Below, one piece after another: positions 1-5,485 of a stretch of DNA of 5,973 nt. Position 1 is the first letter of the stretch, and every line of letters begins with the position of its first letter. Under the pieces are notes generated by a model that saw only the letters and a program-made list of their open reading frames with translations, made no database searches and was not told the DNA's origin. The position numbers and the translations under genes were made by a program. The stretch comes from Flavobacteriales bacterium UBA7666. GTDB taxonomy: Bacteria; Bacteroidota; Bacteroidia; Flavobacteriales_D; Crocinitomicaceae. Location: assembly GCA_002483265.1 (NCBI GenBank), contig DLHO01000018.1:282506-288478 (forward strand), read 5' to 3'.

Positions 1-30
1 AATCGCGCCCCTACGTTTTTTATCAACTTT

Positions 31-591
31 TTACTGAATGAACTTATAATTCTCGATCCAGACTGAATCCGTTACATCATAGAGTAATTTCCAGAAATTG
101 GTATCCACCACATAATCGAAATCCAATTGCTTGATGTTATATCTTTTAGCCAGGTATTCTTCTTGTTTTAAGCTCGGTCTTGTTCTGTTCAAGCTCCACC
201 CGGCTTCATTTCTTCCCATATATGGCCAGTCTGAAAAGCGGATCTTCCACAAACTGTCTAGCGAAGGGCAATAACCAATCTCAACCAACATCGTATCGTT
301 CACAAAAACGCCACCAACAATCTTATTTTGCTTGAAGTAATCAACTCTACCCGGATTAAATGGACTAGGCCAATAACCGCTCAAAACTTTGATGAATTCA
401 TCCTTACTGGTAAAGAATCGTTTTGCCCTGAGAATTCCATCATCTGAGTATTTCATAGCAACAAAACTGACCACACTGGAATTTGCTCCTGTAGATATTT
501 TTGCACCAAAAACAACCCGATAAGAAGGAGGTTTCACTTTAGAAAATGAAAACGAAAAAAGAAGCAACAAAAATAATAAGCAGTATTTCAC
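31..591 (-). CDS. Small exported protein of unknown function
   Basis: I do not recognise the family of this 186-residue protein. It starts MKYC followed by an almost uninterrupted hydrophobic run of Leu, Phe and Ser to about residue 17, then KVKPP, which reads as a Sec signal peptide. A cysteine at position 4 is too close to the N-terminus for a lipobox, so a lipoprotein is unlikely. The mature part is aromatic-rich (WPSPFNP near 74-80, WPYMGRNEAGWS near 122-133) and has no enzyme motif I can name. The start codon is GTG (589-591). An overlapping ATG three bases upstream is in another frame and stops at once, and the signal peptide supports the GTG. The stop is TAA at 31-33. The gene lies downstream of the folate cyclo-ligase gene on the same strand with a 168 bp gap, so it may have its own promoter. 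Likely periplasmic or secreted; function unknown. Confidence 0.72.
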   Translation of the reverse strand: MKYCLLFLLLLFSFSFSKVKPPSYRVVFGAKISTGANSSVVSFVAMKYSDDGILRAKRFFTSKDEFIKVLSGYWPSPFNPGRVDYFKQNKIVGGVFVNDTMLVEIGYCPSLDSLWKIRFSDWPYMGRNEAGWSLNRTRPSLKQEEYLAKRYNIKQLDFDYVVDTNFWKLLYDVTDSVWIENYKFIQ

Positions 592-759
592 ATCAAGTTA
601 AACGCAGGTTGAGGCAAATTTGTTTCATTATATTCAGAGAGAGGATCAGAAACAGAATGGAGATTGGATTTTAGTGATTTTTTCAATTCTATTTATGGAA
701 GGTTAATCCGGTATTTTAAGCGAAATGGATATTTTTTATTCTATTATTCTGATTCTGAC

Positions 760-1326
760 TCAGTCGAAACGGATCACTTTTGTTGGGGTGACCAAGGCAT
801 TCAGACGAATATCTGTTGGCAATACATCCTCTATTTTAGGTTCCAGATCGAAGTAATGTAAACCAATAAAAACACAATTTGGAGCACACTTACGCAAAAA
901 GCGGTCATAGAATCCTTTTCCATAACCTACTCTATTTCCTTTTACATCTACAGCCAAAAGGGGAACAAACACAATATCGAATCGATCTGCGGCAATTACC
1001 TTTCCTTTCTTCGGCTCCGGAATTCCTTTTTGATTAATCTCTAATTGATCTGTCGATTCAAACAGATAATGGCGCATTTCCATTGTTTCAAAATTCGTCT
1101 TTGGAATAGCAACTGATGCACCAACTCCAACAGCTCTTTCCCAAAGCAGATACGTATTCACCTCCCGTTGTCTTTCAATTGGAAGAAATAAAGAAATCGT
1201 CTTTTCAGAGAGTTGAAAATGAGTCAATGTTTGTTCAACAATCGTTTCCGAAAGTCGTTCAATCTCTCCCGGAGGAAGTTGGAGCCTCATTTCTTTATAT
1301 TTTTGACGCAAATCTGCTTTTGTCAT
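760..1326 (-). CDS. ygfA: 5-formyltetrahydrofolate cyclo-ligase (5,10-methenyl-THF synthetase)
   Basis: Cytoplasmic enzyme that uses ATP to convert 5-formyltetrahydrofolate to 5,10-methenyltetrahydrofolate, returning the storage folate to the one-carbon pool (EC 6.3.3.2; ygfA/fau in E. coli). The 188-residue length is normal for the family. Visible motifs in order: a basic N-terminal helix with KADLRQKYKEMR (3-14), LFLPIERQREVNT (46-58, substrate side), the GIPEP turn (101-105), the strand VPLLAVD (121-127), and the diagnostic ATP/phosphate loop RVGYGKGFYDRFL (132-144; the family form is usually RLGYGGGYYDRFL). The C-terminal PTDIRLNALVTP (170-181) corresponds to the conserved end of the fold. 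The start is ATG at 1324-1326 with MTKADLR, a typical beginning; the stop is TGA at 760-762. It stands alone, divergent from the transporter operon, with a dyad-symmetric element 28 bp upstream of the start. No key residue appears to be missing. Confidence 0.95.
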   Translation of the reverse strand: MTKADLRQKYKEMRLQLPPGEIERLSETIVEQTLTHFQLSEKTISLFLPIERQREVNTYLLWERAVGVGASVAIPKTNFETMEMRHYLFESTDQLEINQKGIPEPKKGKVIAADRFDIVFVPLLAVDVKGNRVGYGKGFYDRFLRKCAPNCVFIGLHYFDLEPKIEDVLPTDIRLNALVTPTKVIRFD

Positions 1327-1353
1327 ACCTATTCTTTTGGACCAAATGCTTAC

Positions 1354-1381
1354 TCCCGAAACTGTGTTATTTTCTTCGGGA
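1354..1381. promoter_or_regulatory. Dyad TCCCGAA-N14-TTCGGGA upstream of the cyclo-ligase gene
   Basis: A perfect 7 bp inverted repeat (1354-1360 and 1375-1381) with a 14 nt spacer, beginning 28 bp before the cyclo-ligase ATG. It is the most GC-rich patch in this intergenic stretch. No T-run follows either arm, so it does not look like a terminator. It could be a repressor operator or a leader hairpin in the leftward mRNA. No known regulator is assigned. Confidence 0.3.
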
Positions 1382-1521
1382 AAACTTCTTGTTTTATCTA
1401 TGAATGCTTCTCGTAATTACTAGAACTAATAAACTCAGCTTCAATAATTCAAGCAATTTTTCGGCTAAATTAGTTGAAAGACAGTAATTAAACAAAAGTG
1501 AACTAAATTTATCTTCATACT

Positions 1522-1541
1522 GCTTTTTTAACAAAAAAAGC
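1522..1541 (+). repeat. A/T-rich hairpin GCTTTTTT-AACA-AAAAAAGC
   Basis: A perfect 8 bp inverted repeat with a 4 nt loop, 45 bp before the likely GTG start of the small acidic protein. In RNA it would be a weak stem of six A-U and two G-C pairs. It may lie in the 5' leader of the transporter operon or be a low-complexity accident of poly-T/poly-A. It lacks a GC-rich stem plus trailing U-run, so I do not call it a terminator. Confidence 0.3.
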
Positions 1542-1586
1542 GAACAAGCTTTGGTAGAACCCTTTTTAAGTAATTATATTTACGTC

Positions 1587-1946
1587 GTGTTTAAAAGATT
1601 GCGTTTACTTTCTCTTATTTGTTTTTTCTCACTGACCAGCAACTTAGTGGGAAATTTCGTTTGGACTTATCTGGAAGATAAACAATCCTTTAGTATTTCT
1701 TCTGAAGAAGATGACAGCGAAGAACGTGATTCAGACACAGACGAGAACAATAGTGGAAGCAGTAAAAGAGGAGTTAATCTTTTAGAGGAAGAACTTCATT
1801 TAGCAGAGCACGCTTCCCTTTCCAGCTTTGACATTGATTTCAACTCATTGAAAAAAACTACTTTTTCTATTGTTACTGACAAAACAATCGGTTCTGAAAA
1901 AGCACCACTTGATAATCCCCCCGAACTGAGATATGAATTTAGCTAA
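1587..1946 (+). CDS. Small exported acidic protein ahead of the SulP transporter
   Basis: I do not recognise this protein. The chosen start is GTG at 1587, giving 119 residues: FKRLRLL, then a hydrophobic stretch to about residue 22 (SLICFFSLTSNLVG), a good Sec signal peptide. An upstream in-frame TTG at 1551 would add 12 residues ahead of the basic region and spoil the signal peptide, so it is less likely. After NFVWTYLED comes a strongly acidic, serine-rich patch (34-59, ten Asp/Glu within residues 40-53), then a leucine/glutamate helix-like segment (LLEEELHLAEH, 65-75) and a C-terminal tail with PLDNPPEL (107-114). No cysteine suitable for lipidation is present. It ends 34 bp before the SulP start on the same strand, so it probably shares the transcript and may act in the periplasm beside the transporter. 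That functional link is inference from position only. Low-complexity composition gives some risk that the frame is not expressed. Confidence 0.6.
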   Translation: MFKRLRLLSLICFFSLTSNLVGNFVWTYLEDKQSFSISSEEDDSEERDSDTDENNSGSSKRGVNLLEEELHLAEHASLSSFDIDFNSLKKTTFSIVTDKTIGSEKAPLDNPPELRYEFS

Positions 1947-1980
1947 CATTAATTAGTAGTTTATTTCATTATCAATTTTC

Positions 1981-3507
1981 ATGAAAAATTTATTCAAGAC
2001 TTGGAAGCAGGATACTCCTGCTGGCCTGGTTGTATTTTTAGTTGCTGTTCCGCTATGTTTAGGAATTGCATTAGCATCTGAGGCTCCTGTATTTTCAGGA
2101 TTGATCGCAGGTATCATTGGTGGTATTTTAGTAGGAGCCATTTCAGGGTCTGCAATCGGAGTTTCAGGACCAGCAGCAGGACTTGCAGCAATTGTAGCAG
2201 CAGCAATTGGTGATTTGGGTTCTTTTGAGATCTTTCTTGCAGCCGTAGTTATTGCGGGTGTCATTCAAATCATACTCGGTCTTGTTCGTGCAGGTTTCAT
2301 TTCCTATTATTTTCCGAATGTGGTGATTAAGGGAATGCTGGCTGCAATCGGATTGCTCATTATTTTCAAGCAAATCCCACATGCAGTAGGTTATGATGCC
2401 GATTTTGAAGGAGACGAATCATTTTTTCAGGCAGATGGGCATAATACCTTTTCGGAGCTCTTTTACAGTTTGAATTACATCACCATTCCTGCACTTATTA
2501 TTTGCGTGGTTTCTATTGCAATTCTCATTCTTTGGGATAACAAGCGCATTCAGAAAACATTTCTGAAATACGTTCCCGGGCCGCTAATTGTGGTAGTTCT
2601 TGGGATTATTGCAACCATTATGCTTCAGGGAACCTCCTGGAATCTAATCCCAAAGCATCGGGTAGATTTAGGGATCACGGGGAAGCCATTTAAAGAGCTG
2701 TTTACCTTTCCGGACTTCAGTCAGTTAGGGAATTACAAATTGTATCTTACAGCTGTTACTATTGCAATTGTAGCAAGTTTGGAAACCCTTTTGAGTGTGG
2801 ATGCGTCGGATAAACTGGATCAGAAGAAGCGAATTACCTCAGGAAACAGGGAATTACTTGCGCAGGGAGTTGGAAACATTGCTTCCGGAATGATCGGGGG
2901 ACTTCCGATTACTCAGGTTGTGGTGCGCACATCAGCTAATGTGAATTCAGGAGGAACCAATAAACTGGCAACAATTGTTCATGGAATATTGATCGCAGTA
3001 ACCGTTTTCTCTATTCCAACAGTTTTCAGCTTTATTCCTTATGCATCACTTGCTGCAATTCTGATCATGGTTGGGTTCAAACTGGCAAAACCGAGTCTTT
3101 TCAAGAAGATTTATAAAGAAGGTTGGCTTCAGTTTATTCCTTTTATGGTGACCATTATCGGAATTCTGTTTACAGATTTATTGATCGGAATATCGATCGG
3201 ATTAGGGGTTTCATTTTTGGTGATTCTGTATTACAATTTTAAATTATCTCATTATCTTTCCGTGGAAGGAGATGTGTACAAAATTCGATTGACAGAACAC
3301 ATGACTTTCCTAAATAAAGCGTCGTTAATTGAGACCTTACTGAAGATTCCGGATGGTGTGAAAGTGATCATTGATGAAAGCGAAGCCAAATTTTTGGCAA
3401 ATGACATTATTGAGTCGATCGAAGACTTTAAAATACGAGCAAAAGACAAAAACATAGAAATTGAGATTATAACACCAAACGAATTAGAATATGAAAGAGA
3501 TATTTGA
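1981..3507 (+). CDS. SulP-family inorganic anion transporter, probably bicarbonate
   Basis: Inner-membrane anion transporter of 508 residues. The N-terminus holds the family signature DTPAGLVVFLVAVPLCLGIA (11-30), followed by the glycine/alanine-rich helices with SGPAAGLAAIVAA (62-74, the TM3 half-helix that helps form the anion site). Further hydrophobic segments run to about residue 420. SLETLLSVDASDKLD (266-280) and GLPITQVVVRTSANV (307-321, TM10 region opposite TM3) are conserved family landmarks. A cytoplasmic STAS-like domain fills about 423-508, ending in a poorly conserved tail. SulP members carry sulfate, bicarbonate or other anions. The tightly coupled carbonic anhydrase gene, whose start lies inside this gene (17 nt overlap), points to bicarbonate, as in known SulP-carbonic anhydrase fusions and pairs, but sulfate cannot be excluded from sequence alone. 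The start is ATG at 1981 with no Shine-Dalgarno-like sequence before it, as usual in Bacteroidota. Confidence 0.94.
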   Translation: MKNLFKTWKQDTPAGLVVFLVAVPLCLGIALASEAPVFSGLIAGIIGGILVGAISGSAIGVSGPAAGLAAIVAAAIGDLGSFEIFLAAVVIAGVIQIILGLVRAGFISYYFPNVVIKGMLAAIGLLIIFKQIPHAVGYDADFEGDESFFQADGHNTFSELFYSLNYITIPALIICVVSIAILILWDNKRIQKTFLKYVPGPLIVVVLGIIATIMLQGTSWNLIPKHRVDLGITGKPFKELFTFPDFSQLGNYKLYLTAVTIAIVASLETLLSVDASDKLDQKKRITSGNRELLAQGVGNIASGMIGGLPITQVVVRTSANVNSGGTNKLATIVHGILIAVTVFSIPTVFSFIPYASLAAILIMVGFKLAKPSLFKKIYKEGWLQFIPFMVTIIGILFTDLLIGISIGLGVSFLVILYYNFKLSHYLSVEGDVYKIRLTEHMTFLNKASLIETLLKIPDGVKVIIDESEAKFLANDIIESIEDFKIRAKDKNIEIEIITPNELEYERDI

Positions 3508-4117
3508 AGGAAATAAAGCATGGGTTGAAGAAACATTAGCAAAAGACCCAACATTCTTTGACAATTTATCACACGGTCAAACACCTGAATATTTATGGAT
3601 CGGTTGTTCCGACAGCCGCGTTCCTGCGAATGAGATTGTGAATTTGCCTCCGGGAAGTATTTTCGTTCAGCGTAACATTGCAAATCAGGTAATTAATTCA
3701 GACATGAATCTATTGAGTGTGGTTTACTATGCAGTGAAATATCTGAAAGTAAAACACATTTTGGTCGTGGGTCATTACGGTTGTGGTGGTGTTACTGCTG
3801 CAATGAGTAACAAAAGTTTTGGTTTCCTAGATAACTGGTTGGTAAGCATTAAAAATGTGTACATCAAATACCAACAAGAACTGGATAACATTGCAGATGA
3901 GGAATCCCGCACAAACCGTTTGGTGGAATTGAATGCAATTGAACAAGCACGAAATATGGCTAAAATTTCATTTATTCAGGAAGAATGGCAAAATAAAAAT
4001 CCTATTGAAATTCACGCCTTGGTATACAGTTTGAAGGACGGAAAATTACGTGATTTGGAATCTACTTTCAACAATTCACAGGATTTGAAACCAGTATTTC
4101 AGATTAACCAGTTTTAA
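3491..4117 (+). CDS. can: Beta-class carbonic anhydrase, Can-like (type II)
   Basis: Cytoplasmic zinc enzyme interconverting CO2 and bicarbonate (EC 4.2.1.1), 208 residues. Zinc ligands and catalytic residues are all visible: Cys39-Ser-Asp41-Ser-Arg43 in LWIGCSDSRVPANE, then His95 and Cys98 in GHYGCGG. The match to E. coli Can runs through most of the length (WIGCSDSRVPA, VQRNIAN, LSVVYYAV, HYGCGGV, DNWL, DGKLRDL). Trp36, Arg61 and Tyr179 fall at the positions of E. coli Trp39, Arg64 and Tyr181, which form the non-catalytic bicarbonate pocket of type II enzymes, so allosteric, pH-dependent control is plausible. The ATG at 3491 lies inside the end of the SulP gene, and translation is probably coupled. 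Likely role: process bicarbonate brought in by the transporter, or hydrate CO2 to supply carboxylases. The protein is complete and no key residue is missing. Confidence 0.96.
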   Translation: MKEIFEGNKAWVEETLAKDPTFFDNLSHGQTPEYLWIGCSDSRVPANEIVNLPPGSIFVQRNIANQVINSDMNLLSVVYYAVKYLKVKHILVVGHYGCGGVTAAMSNKSFGFLDNWLVSIKNVYIKYQQELDNIADEESRTNRLVELNAIEQARNMAKISFIQEEWQNKNPIEIHALVYSLKDGKLRDLESTFNNSQDLKPVFQINQF

Positions 4118-4120
4118 TCA

Positions 4121-4798
4121 ATGATTGAGGAGACGATCACTCAGCTGGAAGAACTTTTTGAACCCTTTCGAAATGCAAAACGAGCGCAAACTGCCAGTGC
4201 TTATATGAGAGACCATTTTCCATTCATTGGAATGAAAACGGAAATTCGGAGAAGTGCTCAAAAAAGCTGGATCGATTCACTCAAAACACTAGAAGATAGA
4301 AAACTTAGATGGTTAGTAATTCGCGCTCTTTGGGAAAAAGAAGAGCGCAATTACCAACATACTGCCATTGACCTACTGAATTCCTGGCCCAAAAAATTCT
4401 TTTCAGAAGAAGATGCTATTGAATTGGAATGGATCCTACATCACAAATCTTGGTGGGACAGTGTGGATGCAATTGCTTCCAATTATTTAGGGAAATGGGC
4501 ATTGGCATTCCCTGAAAAAGCGAGAGAAACTTTTGAAAAATGGCGTTACCATGAATCTTTTTGGCTTCAGCGTTCCTGCCTCATTTACCAATTGAAATAC
4601 AAAGACGAAGTTGACAGTGTTTATTTGGAAAATCTGATTCAGCAAATGAATGGAAATAAGGAGTTCTTCATCCAGAAAGCAATCGGATGGTCACTTCGCC
4701 AATTATCCAAATACAAACCGGAAGAGGTTGTTCAAATCCTTTCCAATAATCCGATTAAAGGGTTAGCATTGAGAGAAGCGAGTAAATACCTTAAATAA
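4121..4798 (+). CDS. alkD: AlkD-like DNA alkylation repair glycosylase
   Basis: DNA glycosylase of the HEAT-like-repeat AlkD family (COG4912 type), 225 residues, which removes positively charged alkylated bases such as 3-methyladenine and 7-methylguanine without flipping them out. Visible landmarks: YMRDHFPFIGMKTEIRR (28-44), the active-site stretch HHKSWWDSVDAIA (107-119), WLQRSCLIYQLKYK (148-161), FFIQKAIGWSLRQLSKYKPE (182-201) and a final ALREASKYL. Trp112, Asp116, Arg151 and Trp190 keep exactly the spacing of Bacillus cereus AlkD Trp109, Asp113, Arg148 and Trp187, so the enzyme is probably active. The ATG at 4121 follows the carbonic anhydrase stop by 3 nt, consistent with one transcript and coupled translation. 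The functional connection to carbonic anhydrase is unclear and may be simple operon sharing. Its TAA stop (4796-4798) touches the first arm of the downstream inverted repeat. Confidence 0.93.
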   Translation: MIEETITQLEELFEPFRNAKRAQTASAYMRDHFPFIGMKTEIRRSAQKSWIDSLKTLEDRKLRWLVIRALWEKEERNYQHTAIDLLNSWPKKFFSEEDAIELEWILHHKSWWDSVDAIASNYLGKWALAFPEKARETFEKWRYHESFWLQRSCLIYQLKYKDEVDSVYLENLIQQMNGNKEFFIQKAIGWSLRQLSKYKPEEVVQILSNNPIKGLALREASKYLK

Positions 4799-4864
4799 TT
4801 ATCAATTATGAAGGGTTCAATTATCAAGAGAGATTCCTTCCTTGATAATTAATAATTGATAATC
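4797..4864. repeat. Nested inverted repeat built from AATTATCAA units
   Basis: Four copies of a 9-mer lie in the order >> <<: AATTATCAA at 4797-4805 and 4819-4827, TTGATAATT at 4842-4850, and TTGATAATC (8 of 9) at 4856-4864. They give two nested perfect dyads: an outer 12 bp pair (4798-4809 with 4852-4863) and an inner 10 bp pair (4819-4828 with 4841-4850) enclosing a 12 nt loop. The element fills the gap between the alkD stop and the sigma factor gene. It has no GC-rich stem or clean T-run. It could be a weak two-way terminator, an mRNA end-protecting hairpin, a multi-site operator for the sigma gene, or a dispersed intergenic repeat of this genome. Confidence 0.6.
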
Positions 4865-4868
4865 TTTG
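4860..4868 (+). promoter_or_regulatory. Possible -7 box for the sigma factor gene (weak)
   Basis: TAATCTTTG resembles the Bacteroidota -7 element TAnnTTTG but with three bases, not two, between TA and TTTG. A TTG at 4842-4844 could serve as the upstream element, at a spacing (15 nt) shorter than usual. If real, transcription would begin near 4872-4878 and the TTG start at 4922 would sit behind a leader of about 45 nt. It overlaps the last arm of the inverted repeat, which would suit repression at that site. Confidence 0.22.
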
Positions 4869-4921
4869 CATTTGTTTGTTACTTTTCCAAAACCAGACAT
4901 TACCTGTCAAAACCCAAGACT

Positions 4922-5485
4922 TTGTTTAAAAAGAAAACACATACTACATTTAACGAAGCCCAGCAAATTGAACTTGCTCAAAAAGACCATCGGTACTTTG
5001 GGCCGCTTTATGAGCGTTATTTTGAACAAATCTTTCGGTTTATTTTTAAACGACTGGGAGGAAATGAAGAAGTAGCAGGAGATTTGGTGCAGCAATGTTT
5101 TATAAAGGCAATGGCCAATATTACCAAATACGAAGACCGTGGACTTCCATTCAGCGCCTGGCTTTACCGCATTGCTCAAAATGAAGTGAATATGTTTTTT
5201 AGATCTGAAAAGAAGAACTATTCCGTTGAAATAAGTGACCGTCACCTCTATACCATTCTGGAAGAGAGCGGCGAAAACGCGATTCAACAAGAAGATTTAG
5301 ATCAACTGATTGAAATAATCAATAACTTAGATGAAACTCAAGCAGATTTAATAGAATTACGATTTTTCCAGGAGCTCAGTTTCAAAGAAATTGCCGATAT
5401 CTACCAAATTAGTGAAGCAAATGCTAAAATGAGAGTTTATCGCTTACTGGAAAAGATCAACACCAATTGGAAACGCGAATCATGA
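4922..5485 (+). CDS. ECF-type RNA polymerase sigma-70 factor
   Basis: Alternative sigma factor of 187 residues from the chosen TTG start at 4922. Region 2 spans about 25-98: FGPLYERYFEQIFRFIFKRL, then GDLVQQCFIKA (53-63) and the -10-recognition part FSAWLYRIAQNEVNMFFR (77-94). A short acidic linker follows, then region 4 (126-183) with LDETQADLIELRFFQELS and the helix-turn-helix FKEIADIYQISEANAKMRVY (154-173), which reads the -35 side. No sigma region 3 is present, which defines the ECF type. The frame is open back to TTG 4856, directly after two TAA stops, but the extra 22 residues (from IIFAFVCYF onward) are unlike ECF N-termini. There is no in-frame ATG before residue 64, so a non-ATG start is needed; TTG 4922 gives the usual family length. 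The stop TGA overlaps the ATG of the next gene (ATGA), indicating coupling. Regulon unknown. Confidence 0.93.
   Translation: MFKKKTHTTFNEAQQIELAQKDHRYFGPLYERYFEQIFRFIFKRLGGNEEVAGDLVQQCFIKAMANITKYEDRGLPFSAWLYRIAQNEVNMFFRSEKKNYSVEISDRHLYTILEESGENAIQQEDLDQLIEIINNLDETQADLIELRFFQELSFKEIADIYQISEANAKMRVYRLLEKINTNWKRES

Larger units (their letters stand above)
1327..1586. other. Divergent intergenic region between folate and transporter genes
   Basis: AT-rich stretch that must hold promoters for the leftward cyclo-ligase gene and the rightward transporter operon. I see no perfect match to the Bacteroidota promoter pattern (TTTG near -33, TAnnTTTG near -7). The nearest on the plus strand is TAAATTTA at 1504-1511, one base off the -7 box, with a TTG at 1474-1476 that lies further upstream than expected. 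Two dyads, listed separately, lie at 1354-1381 and 1522-1541. The open frame of the downstream gene extends back to a TTG at 1551, but 1551-1586 is probably untranslated. No RNA gene is recognisable. Confidence 0.5.

Noticed and set aside
627..632. TATAAT on the minus strand upstream of the small exported protein gene
   Set aside because: It looks like an E. coli -10 box, but the main Bacteroidota sigma factor reads a different pattern (TAnnTTTG), and no partner element is seen; AT-rich spacer gives such hits by chance.
664..861. Rightward open frame of 65 codons between the two leftward genes
   Set aside because: Overlaps the 3' end of the clear cyclo-ligase gene on the other strand, has low-complexity aromatic composition and no recognisable motif.
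1116..1416. Two rightward frames antisense to the start of the cyclo-ligase gene
   Set aside because: They are shadows of a well-supported gene, overlap each other in different frames and have no family signature.
1522..1541. The poly-T/poly-A hairpin as a Rho-independent terminator
   Set aside because: The stem has only two G-C pairs and no U-run follows on either strand, and it lies before rather than after a gene.
1953..2382. Leftward frames opposite the SulP N-terminus, including an Ala/Pro/Thr-rich one
   Set aside because: The composition is the reverse image of the Gly/Ala-rich helices of the transporter; no start context or motif supports them.
3252..3683. Leftward 143-codon frame across the sulP-can junction
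   Set aside because: Antisense to two recognised proteins, with composition explained by their codons.
4808..4852. Fourteen-codon frame starting ATGAAGGGT inside the nested inverted repeat, a possible leader peptide
   Set aside because: Too short to judge, no run of regulatory codons, no ribosome site, and its sequence is dictated by the inverted repeat. It is in the sigma frame but closed by two stops before it.
4866..5290. Alternative-frame and antisense frames over the first half of the sigma factor gene
   Set aside because: They overlap the conserved sigma region 2 in other frames and show no protein family features.
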